Below, piece after piece: positions 24,200 through 32,465 of a DNA stretch of 64,000 nt. Source of the DNA: Microcoleus sp. bin48.metabat.b7b8b9.023 (lineage in GTDB: Bacteria; Cyanobacteriota; Cyanobacteriia; Cyanobacteriales; Microcoleaceae); NCBI RefSeq assembly GCF_013299185.1, contig NZ_JAAFKG010000016.1, forward strand, positions 1 to 64,000, in the 5' to 3' direction. A program made the translations under genes and the position numbers. How positions within the stretch are numbered: the first letter of the stretch is position 1; every line of letters starts with the position of its first letter. Under the pieces are notes generated by a model. It was not told the origin of the DNA. It did not search any database and was given only the letters and a program-made list of their open reading frames with translations.

Positions 24200-26860
24200 C
24201 TAAATATTCAATTTTTTCAAGAATTGCAAATCTTGCCACGCTTGAATGACGTTGCCTTGCATTAAAGCGGCTAAACCGTTTAAAATTCTAATTTCCGGTA
24301 GGTTGGGATTGAGGGCTAGGGCGGGTTTTAAGGCTGTTTCGGCAGCTTTGGGATGCCAGCCGTAAATCTGGACGAAGGCGAGATAAGCGTAAGCATAGGG
24401 GTTTTGAGAGTCGAGTTGCGTAACTTTTTCTAAAGCTGCGATCGCACTTTCGACATTTTGCTGCAATACTCTAGAAAATGCCAAAGCATAGGCGAATTCT
24501 AGATTGTTCGGTTCCTGCTTCAGTCGATATGCTAAGGCTTGTTCCGCTTGCACGGTATAATCTTGAGTTGGATCGTACTGATTGATCCGTCCAATCTGCT
24601 CGAATACTGGTTCCAAACCGGGCAATCCTTTGGGTAAATTAACCGCCATCGCCCGCAATTGAGTTACCAAATCTAACTCGGGCGTATCTTCATTTGCTGG
24701 GACTTGCTCGGCGATTTTCAATTTTTTATCGTTTTCGTTATCCGTGCGAGTCTGGGAAGCAATAACCTCGGGCTGAGCGTCGATTTTAAGCGTTACCTGC
24801 GGCACGTTGATGGGATAAGTTTCCCCGGTTTTGCGATTGAGATACGTTGCTTGCAGATTGTAGCTTCCCGGTGCAATATTAGCAGGAGTTAGCATCGCCG
24901 TGCGATCGACTACTCGAAACCCCACAGCAAATTTATCGGCTTCGAGCATTCCCGGATGCAAAGTTGCCTGGGCGATCGCGCGATCGTGTAAAATCCTCAC
25001 AGTCTGTCCCGATCGAATATCACCAGACTGCTGATTTTGCCACGTTAACAAGACTAAACCAGACTGCAACTGCTGCCAAGGCCCAGACCAAATATAAGTC
25101 ACCGGCAACGCCACACCGGGAACTGGTTTTGCCAAAACAGTTACTTGCTCTAATTGTACTTGCGATCGCGCTTCCGGCAACGGCTGTACTTCCACCGGAT
25201 GCAACTGCTTGCGGTAAAGATTTAAATTAGTATTGTCAGGCAAAACCCAACTTTTTTGCAACTTAAACTTACCGCCAGTTTCAATCGCCGCCACCGCTGC
25301 ATTTTGAGCTTTTTTAATCCGTTCCCGAATCGAACCTTGCGGGCCAGTTTTGGTAACAAACCAAGAAAGCGATCGCACATCTTGCGGCACTTCTTTTAAA
25401 TTGGTTCCCACCTGTCGCCCGTAAACCTGAAAATTCGCCAAAGCACCGTAATAATTCAAATTGTGCTGGTTAATTTCCGGTGTGGAAGGCAACACGCCCA
25501 AAGTCGATTGCAAATAAGGTTCGGTATCAATAATTTCGGCAATTACTTCTTGGTGCGGCCACTCTTTACCTAAGTAAGGATAGCTCGAATTGCCGGGACT
25601 GACAATTTGAACGGAGTTGTTTCCCAAACCACCTCCCAGCGGCCAGATATGGAACAGCATCGCTAGAATTCCTAAGCCAATTGTTCCCCAACGAATTTGC
25701 TTTCCCCAACGCTGCGGCCACAGGGTTAAACAGTAGGCTAAAAATATTGCTAGTATTGGTAAATAAGGTATCACATATCGGTCATCTTTGTTGATATTTA
25801 GGGAATTAATTAAATAAGCTCCTATCCAAAATACCGCCAGCCACCGACAGGAATCAAGGTACAAGATTGACTGACTGTCCGCTCGATTTCGCCAATAATA
25901 GAGTATAAATCCGACTAAGGGAATCAGTAACAGAGGCCAGGAAACGTGTTCTGGTAAGTGCTGAATATAGTAAATCCAAGCACCGATCGTATTCAAGCCC
26001 GGATCTCCTTCGGCGATCGCAGAATCGAACGTTGCCCGTTTTCCCCCGGTCAAAATTAACAGCCAATTGGTTTTTGCCCACGGGCCAAACACGGCAGCAG
26101 ACAGCAACAAAGCACCAGCTAATTGAGCTAATCTTCCCCAAGCTTTTTGCCGCACTGCACCAACTGCCAACCACAGAATCGGTGCAAACAAAAATAATAC
26201 TGTAGTGTGTTTAACTAATATTGATAAGCCGAGAGAAATTCCAAAAGCGATCGCCCAAAAGAAAGATAATCGATTCAGGTAAAATGCTTTACGATTTTCC
26301 TGATTTTTTCTCTCCGTTATATACACTACAAAATCCGCTGCCACATTTTCTTGTTGTTTCCACATTGTCAGACAATAGAAACAAAAAGTAATCGCAGCAG
26401 TTAGGGGAAAATCTAGTAAAAATTGCAAGCGGAAGCGATAAAGTCCCGGTAACAAAACACAAATAGCAGCAGCCCACAAACCAACTTGCCTGTTAAATAA
26501 TTTGGTGCCCAAATTGTAGACTGAGGCGAGCAGAATAGCACTAAATAATAAATGAACGAGGGTTGCCCGATCGCCCCCAGTACCAAAAATATGCAGAAAC
26601 GGCACCGTTAAGATGTACACCAAGGGGGGAATCTTCGTCGAAAGCAGCCAGAAACTTGTCCACCAGTCGCCGGAAAACCACTGAGGATGCTGCAACGCCT
26701 GCAAGTAATTCAGCGTGCTAGTGAGGTATTCTGCTTGATCCCAGGCGGGTACAGATCGATCGCAGGCAAACCAGAGGCGATCGCTAATTGCTGCCAGCAG
26801 CCAAATTATCCCCAAGAGTGGCAGACTGTTGCCCCCGCTGTCCCGATGTTGCTGTGCCAT
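24200..26860 (-). CDS. glycosyltransferase family 39-type membrane protein with TPR tail
   Basis: 886 residues. The N-terminal half resembles ArnT/PMT-type polyprenyl-phosphate-sugar glycosyltransferases (GT39/GT83): about ten to twelve membrane segments between residues 13 and 410, an acidic residue in the first external loop (PAWDQAEYL) and the LKHTTVLFLFAP and YVIPYLPILAIFLAYC segments. A periplasmic beta-rich region (about 430-690) follows. The C-terminus (about 760-886) contains tetratricopeptide repeats (ALAYRLKQEPNNLEFAYAL, NPYAYAYLAFVQIYGWHPKA). It likely modifies a lipid-linked or surface glycan in the plasma membrane; donor and acceptor cannot be inferred. Single gene, convergent with cobO. 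Confidence 0.82.
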   Translation of the reverse strand: MAQQHRDSGGNSLPLLGIIWLLAAISDRLWFACDRSVPAWDQAEYLTSTLNYLQALQHPQWFSGDWWTSFWLLSTKIPPLVYILTVPFLHIFGTGGDRATLVHLLFSAILLASVYNLGTKLFNRQVGLWAAAICVLLPGLYRFRLQFLLDFPLTAAITFCFYCLTMWKQQENVAADFVVYITERKNQENRKAFYLNRLSFFWAIAFGISLGLSILVKHTTVLFLFAPILWLAVGAVRQKAWGRLAQLAGALLLSAAVFGPWAKTNWLLILTGGKRATFDSAIAEGDPGLNTIGAWIYYIQHLPEHVSWPLLLIPLVGFILYYWRNRADSQSILYLDSCRWLAVFWIGAYLINSLNINKDDRYVIPYLPILAIFLAYCLTLWPQRWGKQIRWGTIGLGILAMLFHIWPLGGGLGNNSVQIVSPGNSSYPYLGKEWPHQEVIAEIIDTEPYLQSTLGVLPSTPEINQHNLNYYGALANFQVYGRQVGTNLKEVPQDVRSLSWFVTKTGPQGSIRERIKKAQNAAVAAIETGGKFKLQKSWVLPDNTNLNLYRKQLHPVEVQPLPEARSQVQLEQVTVLAKPVPGVALPVTYIWSGPWQQLQSGLVLLTWQNQQSGDIRSGQTVRILHDRAIAQATLHPGMLEADKFAVGFRVVDRTAMLTPANIAPGSYNLQATYLNRKTGETYPINVPQVTLKIDAQPEVIASQTRTDNENDKKLKIAEQVPANEDTPELDLVTQLRAMAVNLPKGLPGLEPVFEQIGRINQYDPTQDYTVQAEQALAYRLKQEPNNLEFAYALAFSRVLQQNVESAIAALEKVTQLDSQNPYAYAYLAFVQIYGWHPKAAETALKPALALNPNLPEIRILNGLAALMQGNVIQAWQDLQFLKKLNI

Positions 26861-26994
26861 TGCGATTTTTGGATTTTAGGCGTGCAGCTTTTAGCTTACA
26901 GGTGGGCGGTTCCGGGCGCTCTAAAAATTATTTTGAAAAAGTGCTTGCTAAATTCCGTATGTGTCTGCTAAGGTAGTTAAGCGCGAAAAAACAA

Positions 26995-27067
26995 GCCGAG
27001 ATAGCTCAGTTGGTAGAGCAGTGGACTGAAAATCCACGTGTCCGGAGTTCAAATCTCCGTCTTGGCA
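26995..27067 (+). tRNA. tRNA-Phe (GAA)
   Basis: 73 nt. Acceptor arms GCCGAGA and TCTTGGC pair with one G-T wobble; the D-arm contains AGCTCAGTTGGTAGAGC; the anticodon stem-loop GTGGACTGAAAATCCAC places GAA at the anticodon; the T-arm is CGGAGTTCAAATCTCCG; the discriminator is A. CCA is not encoded. A terminator follows. Confidence 0.97.
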
Positions 27068-27072
27068 TCGCA

Positions 27073-27101
27073 AAGCCCTCACAAAGTTGAGGGCTTTTTA
27101 T
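27073..27101 (+). terminator. terminator after tRNA-Phe
   Basis: AGCCCTCA at 27074-27081 pairs with TGAGGGCT at 27088-27095 across a 6-nt loop and runs into TTTTTA, six bases after the tRNA. Confidence 0.85.
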
Positions 27102-27129
27102 TTGGGGAAAATACGGGCTGTGCAGTCAA

Positions 27130-27750
27130 TTATTTTTGAGTCAGATACCCTGCTAATTCTGGAATTTCACCAGCCCGCTGCCACTCAGCTTCCCCAAGTC
27201 TCACTTTGGTGCGATCGGTAATCTTCTGAACCTCCAATAGTTGCAATTTGGTATATGGCCCCTCGGCTTTACCGCTGCGGAATACGTACCATTCAGAGGG
27301 AGCGGGAGCCGATGTCACCCGTCTCACGGATTTGGCTCGGTTCATACCCGATTCAAATTTCATCTGATTGAGTTCTTGTTCTATGGGATCGATCGTCTTG
27401 CCACGATTTGTAGAAGGCGAAGAAGTTGCCAATTTTTGAGAGGCTTTGTGGTTGATCTTCCAAAGCCACGCACCTACGACACCAAACAAACTAAAAACGC
27501 CTCCCCCAACGGCAGGTATTAACGCAGGATGAGGCGGGCTGTATTTTTCTGGCTGCGCTGGGGTCGGGGCTGGTGTAGGAGTTGGACTAGAGCGGTTGTC
27601 GTAATCTGAGTAGTCTTTATCTCCGTAATACCGTCGATTGCCACGAGGTCGCTTCTTTTTTTGAGCGTAAACCGGAATAGAAGCGACTAGAGCTGAAGCC
27701 CCAGTAACTAAAAGTAGCACTTTGCGGCGCGACAGCTTAGAATTAGTCAT
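27130..27750 (-). CDS. membrane-anchored protein with C-terminal GYF_2 (DUF4339) domain
   Basis: 206 residues. The N-terminus has SRRKVLLLVTGASALVASIP, a twin-arginine-like or ordinary signal peptide. A basic/Tyr/Pro-rich stretch (KKKRPRGNRRYYG, PTPTPAPTPAQPE) and a second hydrophobic segment (about 77-95) follow. The C-terminal domain (about 150-200) has the GYF_2 pattern: EWYVFRSGKAEGPYT, then VRLGEAEWQRAGEIPEL. GYF_2 domains are taken to bind proline-rich peptides; the function here is unknown. Single gene, convergent with the tRNA. Confidence 0.75.
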   Translation of the reverse strand: MTNSKLSRRKVLLLVTGASALVASIPVYAQKKKRPRGNRRYYGDKDYSDYDNRSSPTPTPAPTPAQPEKYSPPHPALIPAVGGGVFSLFGVVGAWLWKINHKASQKLATSSPSTNRGKTIDPIEQELNQMKFESGMNRAKSVRRVTSAPAPSEWYVFRSGKAEGPYTKLQLLEVQKITDRTKVRLGEAEWQRAGEIPELAGYLTQK

Positions 27751-27997
27751 TTTTCTGGTAGATGATGGGTATCACTATTTTCCCAGAACATAACAATATT
27801 GCGGTCATCTGGTAGAAAAGTATTGTTGTGATAATAAGATTTTATCAGATGTTAGGGTCAGCTTTTGTATTTGTAAAAAGACCAGACTTGATGATTCGAT
27901 CAACCCAAATATTTGAAATTGTCAATAAACGCTCTATTTTCATCGGGAAACATTGCCTCAAAATTTTGGTAAATATGTCGCATATTCGGAAATTTCA

Positions 27998-28276
27998 CTA
28001 AGTTTCACAGTTTTTGACACACTCTCGTGCTTTGCAAAACTTTTCCTGCAATTGTTCTCGCACATTCTCTAAGGGAATTCCCTCACCCCGCGATAGTTCC
28101 GCCTCCGCTTGCTCGATCGACTGACGCACTTCCTCCTCCCACTCCGAATAATGCTTCTGGGTTTGCGCCAGAGTATGGAGGGCTTTGGTGATTACTTCGG
28201 AGGGCGAACTAAACGACCCCTGGGCCAATTGCGCCTCGATCAATTGCATCTGCTCTGGACTTAAAGTAATATTCAT
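27998..28276 (-). CDS. solitary ParD-like type II antitoxin
   Basis: 92 residues from ATG 28276, which gives the family start MNITLSPEQ; an upstream in-frame start at 28303 adds nine residues. The N-terminal ribbon-helix-helix matches ParD/CopG antitoxins (LSPEQMQLIEAQLAQGSFSSPSEVITKALHTL, quoted here as the overall pattern of residues 5-36), followed by a long charged helix that would bind a ParE-type toxin. No toxin frame is present on either side. Degraded toxin partner, trans-acting toxin or independent regulator are all possible. Confidence 0.75.
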   Translation of the reverse strand: MNITLSPEQMQLIEAQLAQGSFSSPSEVITKALHTLAQTQKHYSEWEEEVRQSIEQAEAELSRGEGIPLENVREQLQEKFCKARECVKNCET

Positions 28277-28685
28277 TACGCGACCTCCCTCAGACTGATC
28301 CATGTTTTAAGAATAGCGCGAGATTCGGTCAGAGCGATCGCCCCAAAATCATACATGACAATTGCAAATCCGATCGCTTGTCGCTGCTTTCGTCATCGCC
28401 ACAATTGCTAAATCAACAACTCAACCGCGTTATAACGATCGCATTAATATCGGAAAATTTCTGATTTAGAATCAACATAATTTTCCTTCTCTTCCCCTAA
28501 AAGCCTCGCAATCTCGATCGAACTCATGAAATGTTCTGGCAATTTTTGATTGACAAAAAGCAGTATTTCTAGTAAGCAAGCTCAAAAATAATGTTAAACT
28601 CATCTGGCTCGGACGATCGCCCTGCCGGAAACAACAGGCTACAATCAATAATAGATTCTATTTCCATAACAATACTGTTTATAGC

Positions 28686-30458
28686 TTGAACTCCTCAGTG
28701 CCCTACAACAACACCTCAACTCAATCCTTTCAATTTGACTCAATTGACAGCGCCCTCGCAGACCTGAAAGCAGGTCGGATGCTGGTAGTAGTCGATGACG
28801 AAAACCGCGAAAACGAAGGCGACGTGATTTGTGCCGCCCAATTCGCCACCCCCGACAATATCAATTTCATGGCAGTACAGGCCCGGGGTTTGATTTGTCT
28901 GGCATTGACCGGCGATCGACTCGATCGCCTAGAACTGCCTCTCATGGTCAGCAAAAACACCGACAAGAACCAAACTGCCTTTACCGTCAGCATCGATGCA
29001 GTCAACGGCGTCAGTACCGGTATCTCCGCCGAAGACCGCGCCCGCACCATCCAAGTAGCCATCCACCCAGATACCAAACCTCAGGATTTGCGCCGTCCCG
29101 GTCATATTTTCCCGCTGCGGGCGATCGATGGTGGCGTCCTCAAACGCGCCGGTCACACCGAAGCATCAGTTGACCTCGCCAGACTCGCCGGCCTCTATCC
29201 CAGCGGCGTCATCTGCGAAATTCAAAACCCCGACGGTTCGATGGCGAGGTTGCCCGAATTGATCGAATACGCCAAAACCCACAACCTCAAAATCATCAGC
29301 ATTGCTGACTTAATTAGCTACCGCCTCAAGCACGATCGATTTGTCCGCCGCGAAACCGTCGCCAAATTGCCGACTGAATTCGGCGAGTTTACGATCTACG
29401 CCTACCGCGACACTCAAGACAATTCAGAACACGTTGCCATTGTCAAGGGCGAGCCGGCAGAATTTAAAGACAAACCCGTGATGGTGCGGGTGCATTCGGA
29501 ATGTCTGACCGGAGATGCTTTGGGATCCCTGCGGTGCGACTGTCGGATGCAACTGCAAGCGGCACTCAAAATGATCGAAAATGCCGGTTGCGGCATCATA
29601 GTTTACTTGCGCCAAGAAGGTCGGGGGATTGGACTGGTCAATAAACTCAAAGCTTACTCGCTGCAAGATATCGGATACGATACCGTAGAAGCTAACGAAC
29701 GCTTGGGCTTTCCCGCCGACTTGCGGAACTACGGCGTTGGAGCACAAATGCTTAACGATTTGGGAGTGGAAAAAATTCGGTTGATTACCAACAACCCGCG
29801 CAAAATTGCCGGTTTGAAAGGTTACGGCATTGAAGTAGTCGATCGCGTCCCCTTACTCATTGAAGCCACAGATTACAACTCGATCTATCTGGCAACCAAA
29901 GCCGAAAAACTAGGTCATATGCTGCTGCAAACTTATTTAGTCACAGTAGCGATTCAGTGGAACGAAACGAAGTCGGATGGAAGTCGGAAGAAGGAAGAAG
30001 CAAGAGGTTCGAGGGAAGAAGGAAAAGAGGAAGATTCTGCCATCCAAAATCGCTACGAACACCTCGAAAAACTGCGGCAATTGGCCGCTAGCCACGACTT
30101 ACTGCTGCAAGAAGAAGCACGGCCGGTGGGCATCGCTTTGTTTGGAGAAGGTTCCCTCATCGTTCATTTAGGCTTCGATCAAGTCGGACTCGCAGCTCCC
30201 GACTGGTACTCGGAGACAAACCATCCTTACGTCAAGGCGATCGGCCAAATTCTTGAATCTATCAGCACAGAGTCCGACTTGCAAACATTAGAATTCATGG
30301 TTTCCTCCGGCGCAGATCCGCTCAAAACCCTGCAAGTCCAGCTCGATCGCGAAAGCTTGCCCCTGGAACAAGTCGCATCCGCCTGTGCGAAGCTTCAACC
30401 TCAAAAAATCTATAGTTTTTCCGCTATTCCCGATTCTGCCCTCGAAATGTCAAGCTAA
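28686..30458 (+). CDS. ribBA: bifunctional DHBP synthase / GTP cyclohydrolase II
   Basis: 590 residues from a TTG at 28686 (an in-frame GTG at 28698 is an alternative; no ATG occurs before the conserved core). RibB (about 13-220) makes 3,4-dihydroxy-2-butanone 4-phosphate; its active-site strand is VVVDDENRENEGD. RibA (about 225-400) opens GTP and has the zinc site HSECLTGDALGSLRCDC and the YLRQEGRGIGL motif. Both feed riboflavin synthesis. A C-terminal extension (about 430-590) is found in other cyanobacteria but has no known function. Codons around 427-450 form a Lys/Glu/Arg/Ser-rich low-complexity insert built from GGAAGAA-like repeats. The upstream gap 28304-28685 shows no gene or recognised riboswitch. 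Confidence 0.94.
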   Translation: MNSSVPYNNTSTQSFQFDSIDSALADLKAGRMLVVVDDENRENEGDVICAAQFATPDNINFMAVQARGLICLALTGDRLDRLELPLMVSKNTDKNQTAFTVSIDAVNGVSTGISAEDRARTIQVAIHPDTKPQDLRRPGHIFPLRAIDGGVLKRAGHTEASVDLARLAGLYPSGVICEIQNPDGSMARLPELIEYAKTHNLKIISIADLISYRLKHDRFVRRETVAKLPTEFGEFTIYAYRDTQDNSEHVAIVKGEPAEFKDKPVMVRVHSECLTGDALGSLRCDCRMQLQAALKMIENAGCGIIVYLRQEGRGIGLVNKLKAYSLQDIGYDTVEANERLGFPADLRNYGVGAQMLNDLGVEKIRLITNNPRKIAGLKGYGIEVVDRVPLLIEATDYNSIYLATKAEKLGHMLLQTYLVTVAIQWNETKSDGSRKKEEARGSREEGKEEDSAIQNRYEHLEKLRQLAASHDLLLQEEARPVGIALFGEGSLIVHLGFDQVGLAAPDWYSETNHPYVKAIGQILESISTESDLQTLEFMVSSGADPLKTLQVQLDRESLPLEQVASACAKLQPQKIYSFSAIPDSALEMSS

Positions 30459-30463
30459 GGTCA

Positions 30464-30600
30464 TCAATTGACAATTGACAGTTGACAGTTGACAGTTGAC
30501 AGTTAACAGCTACCCATAGCCGTCGATAGAAGAGGATTGAAGCAATGAATCATTTTGTTTGATTTCCCCCCTTTAGGGGGAGGCTTCAGACCCAATCTTC
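30464..30600 (-). repeat. heptads and degenerate SDR-E
   Basis: GTTGACA heptads at about 30474-30508, followed by a degenerate relative of the SDR family on the minus strand (conserved GAGGATTGAAGCAATGAAT block), ending with GGGGGAGGCTTCAGACCC upstream of the pentapeptide gene. Confidence 0.6.
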
Positions 30601-30629
30601 AGGCGTGAAGAATCAAGAGGCAAATCGAT

Positions 30630-32069
30630 ATGGAAATGAACGTTGGTGACTTTTTGCACCGGCTCGACCTCAGGGGACAACCGCTTAAAGGCACCAACCT
30701 CGGCGGTGCGGAACTCCGGGGAGCAAACCTCAGGGGAACAGATCTCCGAGAAACCAATCTCAGCGACGCAATTCTCAGGTATGCAGATCTGATCGAAGCG
30801 GATCTCACCCGCGCCAATCTTAGCGGGGCGGATTTAGCTGAGTCATTTCTGAATTTAGCCAACCTCACCAGAACCGATTTGACCGGTGCTGTCCTCCGAG
30901 AAGCTACTCTCGTAGGAGCAGAACTCACGGGAGCCAACCTCAAACAAGCAAGTTTGATCAAGGCCAATTTAGTGGGAGCCAATCTCCAGCAAGCCAACTT
31001 AACCAGAGCCAATCTCAGTGGAGCAGATTTGCGAGGCTCTCAGATGACTGGCGTTATTTTAGACAAGACAGTCTACAACAACCGGACAATGTTTCCCGAC
31101 GATATTGACCCCGCTGCATTGGGAGCAATTTTGCTAGCTCCCAATGCCTCGCTCCCGGGCTTAAATCTGGCTATGGTAGATTTGACCGGAGCCGATTTAA
31201 AAGGAGCCGATTTGCGGCGGACAAACTTATACAAAGCTATTTTATTTGGAGCAAAGCTCGATCGGGCAAACTTAGCAGGAGCCAACATTAGCGGCGCAGA
31301 CTTGAGGGAAGCCAGTCTGAGCGGCACGATTTTAGAAAAAGCTGTTTACAGCAACCAAACATTCTTTTCAGAAGGCATTGACCCCCGTCTTGGCGGAGCT
31401 TATTTAATTGCTCCCAATGTATCGCTGCAAGGGGTCAACTTAACCGGAGCCGACTTAAACGGGTCAGATTTAAGCGGAGCTAATTTGAGCGGTTCTAACT
31501 TGAGTTCGGTCAATCTCAAAAATGTAGACCTCAGTAAAGCTAGCTTAAAAAAAGCTTACCTCAAAGGTGCAAACTTGGAGGGAACAGACTTGAGAGGAGC
31601 TGATTTAAGCGGCGCAATTTTGCACCAAGTAAATTTGAGTTCTTCTGACCTCCGGGGTGTAGACTTAACAAGGGCTGACCTCAGTGGCGCTAATTTGAGC
31701 GATGCCGATTTGAGGGAAACAGATTTCACCGGAGCTACTTTGCTGTTCGCAAACTTGAGCGGCGCCGACTTGAGAGGTGTAGACTTGACAAAAGCCGACC
31801 TCAGCGGCGCTAAGTTAAATGAAGCAGATCTCAGAAAAGCAGATTTGATGAGAGTAAATTTGGAGGGAGCCGATTTAACTGAGGTAGACTTGAGCGATGC
31901 TCATTTATTCCGAGTTAATCTTAGAGGTGCTAACCTTAAAGGTGCAAATCTTAAAGGCGCAAGTTTAAAAGGGGTATCTTTGACCGATGCTTATTTGAGC
32001 GAAACGGATTTGACTGATGTAGATCTGAATCCGAGTTTCTTTGAACTACCATTAGAATCGGAATGGTAA
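30630..32069 (+). CDS. pentapeptide-repeat protein
   Basis: 479 residues, almost entirely A(D/N)LXX pentapeptide repeats from about residue 13 to 470, interrupted twice by similar non-repeat modules (residues about 146-180 and 233-270; both contain TVYNNRTMFPDDIDP-like sequence and an APN-SLPG/LQG motif). Such proteins fold as a right-handed quadrilateral beta-helix. There is no signal peptide or membrane segment, so it is probably cytosolic. Known members range from gyrase-protecting DNA mimics to thylakoid-associated proteins, and nothing here identifies the role. Confidence 0.92.
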   Translation: MEMNVGDFLHRLDLRGQPLKGTNLGGAELRGANLRGTDLRETNLSDAILRYADLIEADLTRANLSGADLAESFLNLANLTRTDLTGAVLREATLVGAELTGANLKQASLIKANLVGANLQQANLTRANLSGADLRGSQMTGVILDKTVYNNRTMFPDDIDPAALGAILLAPNASLPGLNLAMVDLTGADLKGADLRRTNLYKAILFGAKLDRANLAGANISGADLREASLSGTILEKAVYSNQTFFSEGIDPRLGGAYLIAPNVSLQGVNLTGADLNGSDLSGANLSGSNLSSVNLKNVDLSKASLKKAYLKGANLEGTDLRGADLSGAILHQVNLSSSDLRGVDLTRADLSGANLSDADLRETDFTGATLLFANLSGADLRGVDLTKADLSGAKLNEADLRKADLMRVNLEGADLTEVDLSDAHLFRVNLRGANLKGANLKGASLKGVSLTDAYLSETDLTDVDLNPSFFELPLESEW

Positions 32070-32070
32070 T

Positions 32071-32151
32071 TAACAGTTGACAGTTGACAGTTGACAGTTG
32101 ACAGTTGGCGGTTGGCGGTTGGCGGTTGACAGTTGACAGTTGACAGTTGCT
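32071..32151. repeat. GTTGACA/GTTGGCG heptad array
   Basis: Heptads begin directly after the pentapeptide gene stop codon: four GTTGACA, three GTTGGCG variants, then GTTGACA again. This interruption by a homogenised variant block is typical of slippage. Confidence 0.85.
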
Positions 32152-32290
32152 AATAATTAGGAAATCACAAATAAACAAAAACGAAGCACAACAGGCGAAT
32201 CACAACTCACAACTCCCAACTAACAACCCAACGACCCGCGAGATCTTAAGCTGACAACTAACAACTAACGGGAGCATCTCAGTTTTGCAT

Positions 32291-32349
32291 ATAGTGCGAG
32301 CGTCCCCGCTCGCGATTATACTGCTCGCGATCGGGGACGCTCGCACTAT
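32291..32349. repeat. 17-bp palindrome GCGAGCGTCCCC
   Basis: ATAGTGCGAGCGTCCCC at 32291-32307 is complementary to 32333-32349. Half-sites of the same family (GCGAGCGGGGAC) lie at 20011-20060. Confidence 0.8.
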
Positions 32350-32388
32350 AATAAAAAATGCTTTTTTCAAAAATGGGATGCTCCCCAA

Positions 32389-32460
32389 ATAACAACTAAC
32401 AACTAACAACTAACAACTAACAACTAACAACTAACAACTAACAACTAACAACTAACAACT
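32389..32460. repeat. AACTAAC heptad array in front of the HerA gene
   Basis: About ten tandem AACTAAC/TAACAAC units ending six bases before the start codon at 32466, so the array occupies the leader; no Shine-Dalgarno sequence is visible. Confidence 0.88.
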
Positions 32461-32465
32461 GACTA

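Noticed and set aside
28304-28685. Possible FMN riboswitch before ribBA.
   Set aside because: I could not find the conserved RFN-element sequence blocks in this stretch.
32389-32460. Heptad arrays considered as CRISPR repeats.
   Set aside because: Units are 7 bp with no spacers, and no cas genes are present in the window.
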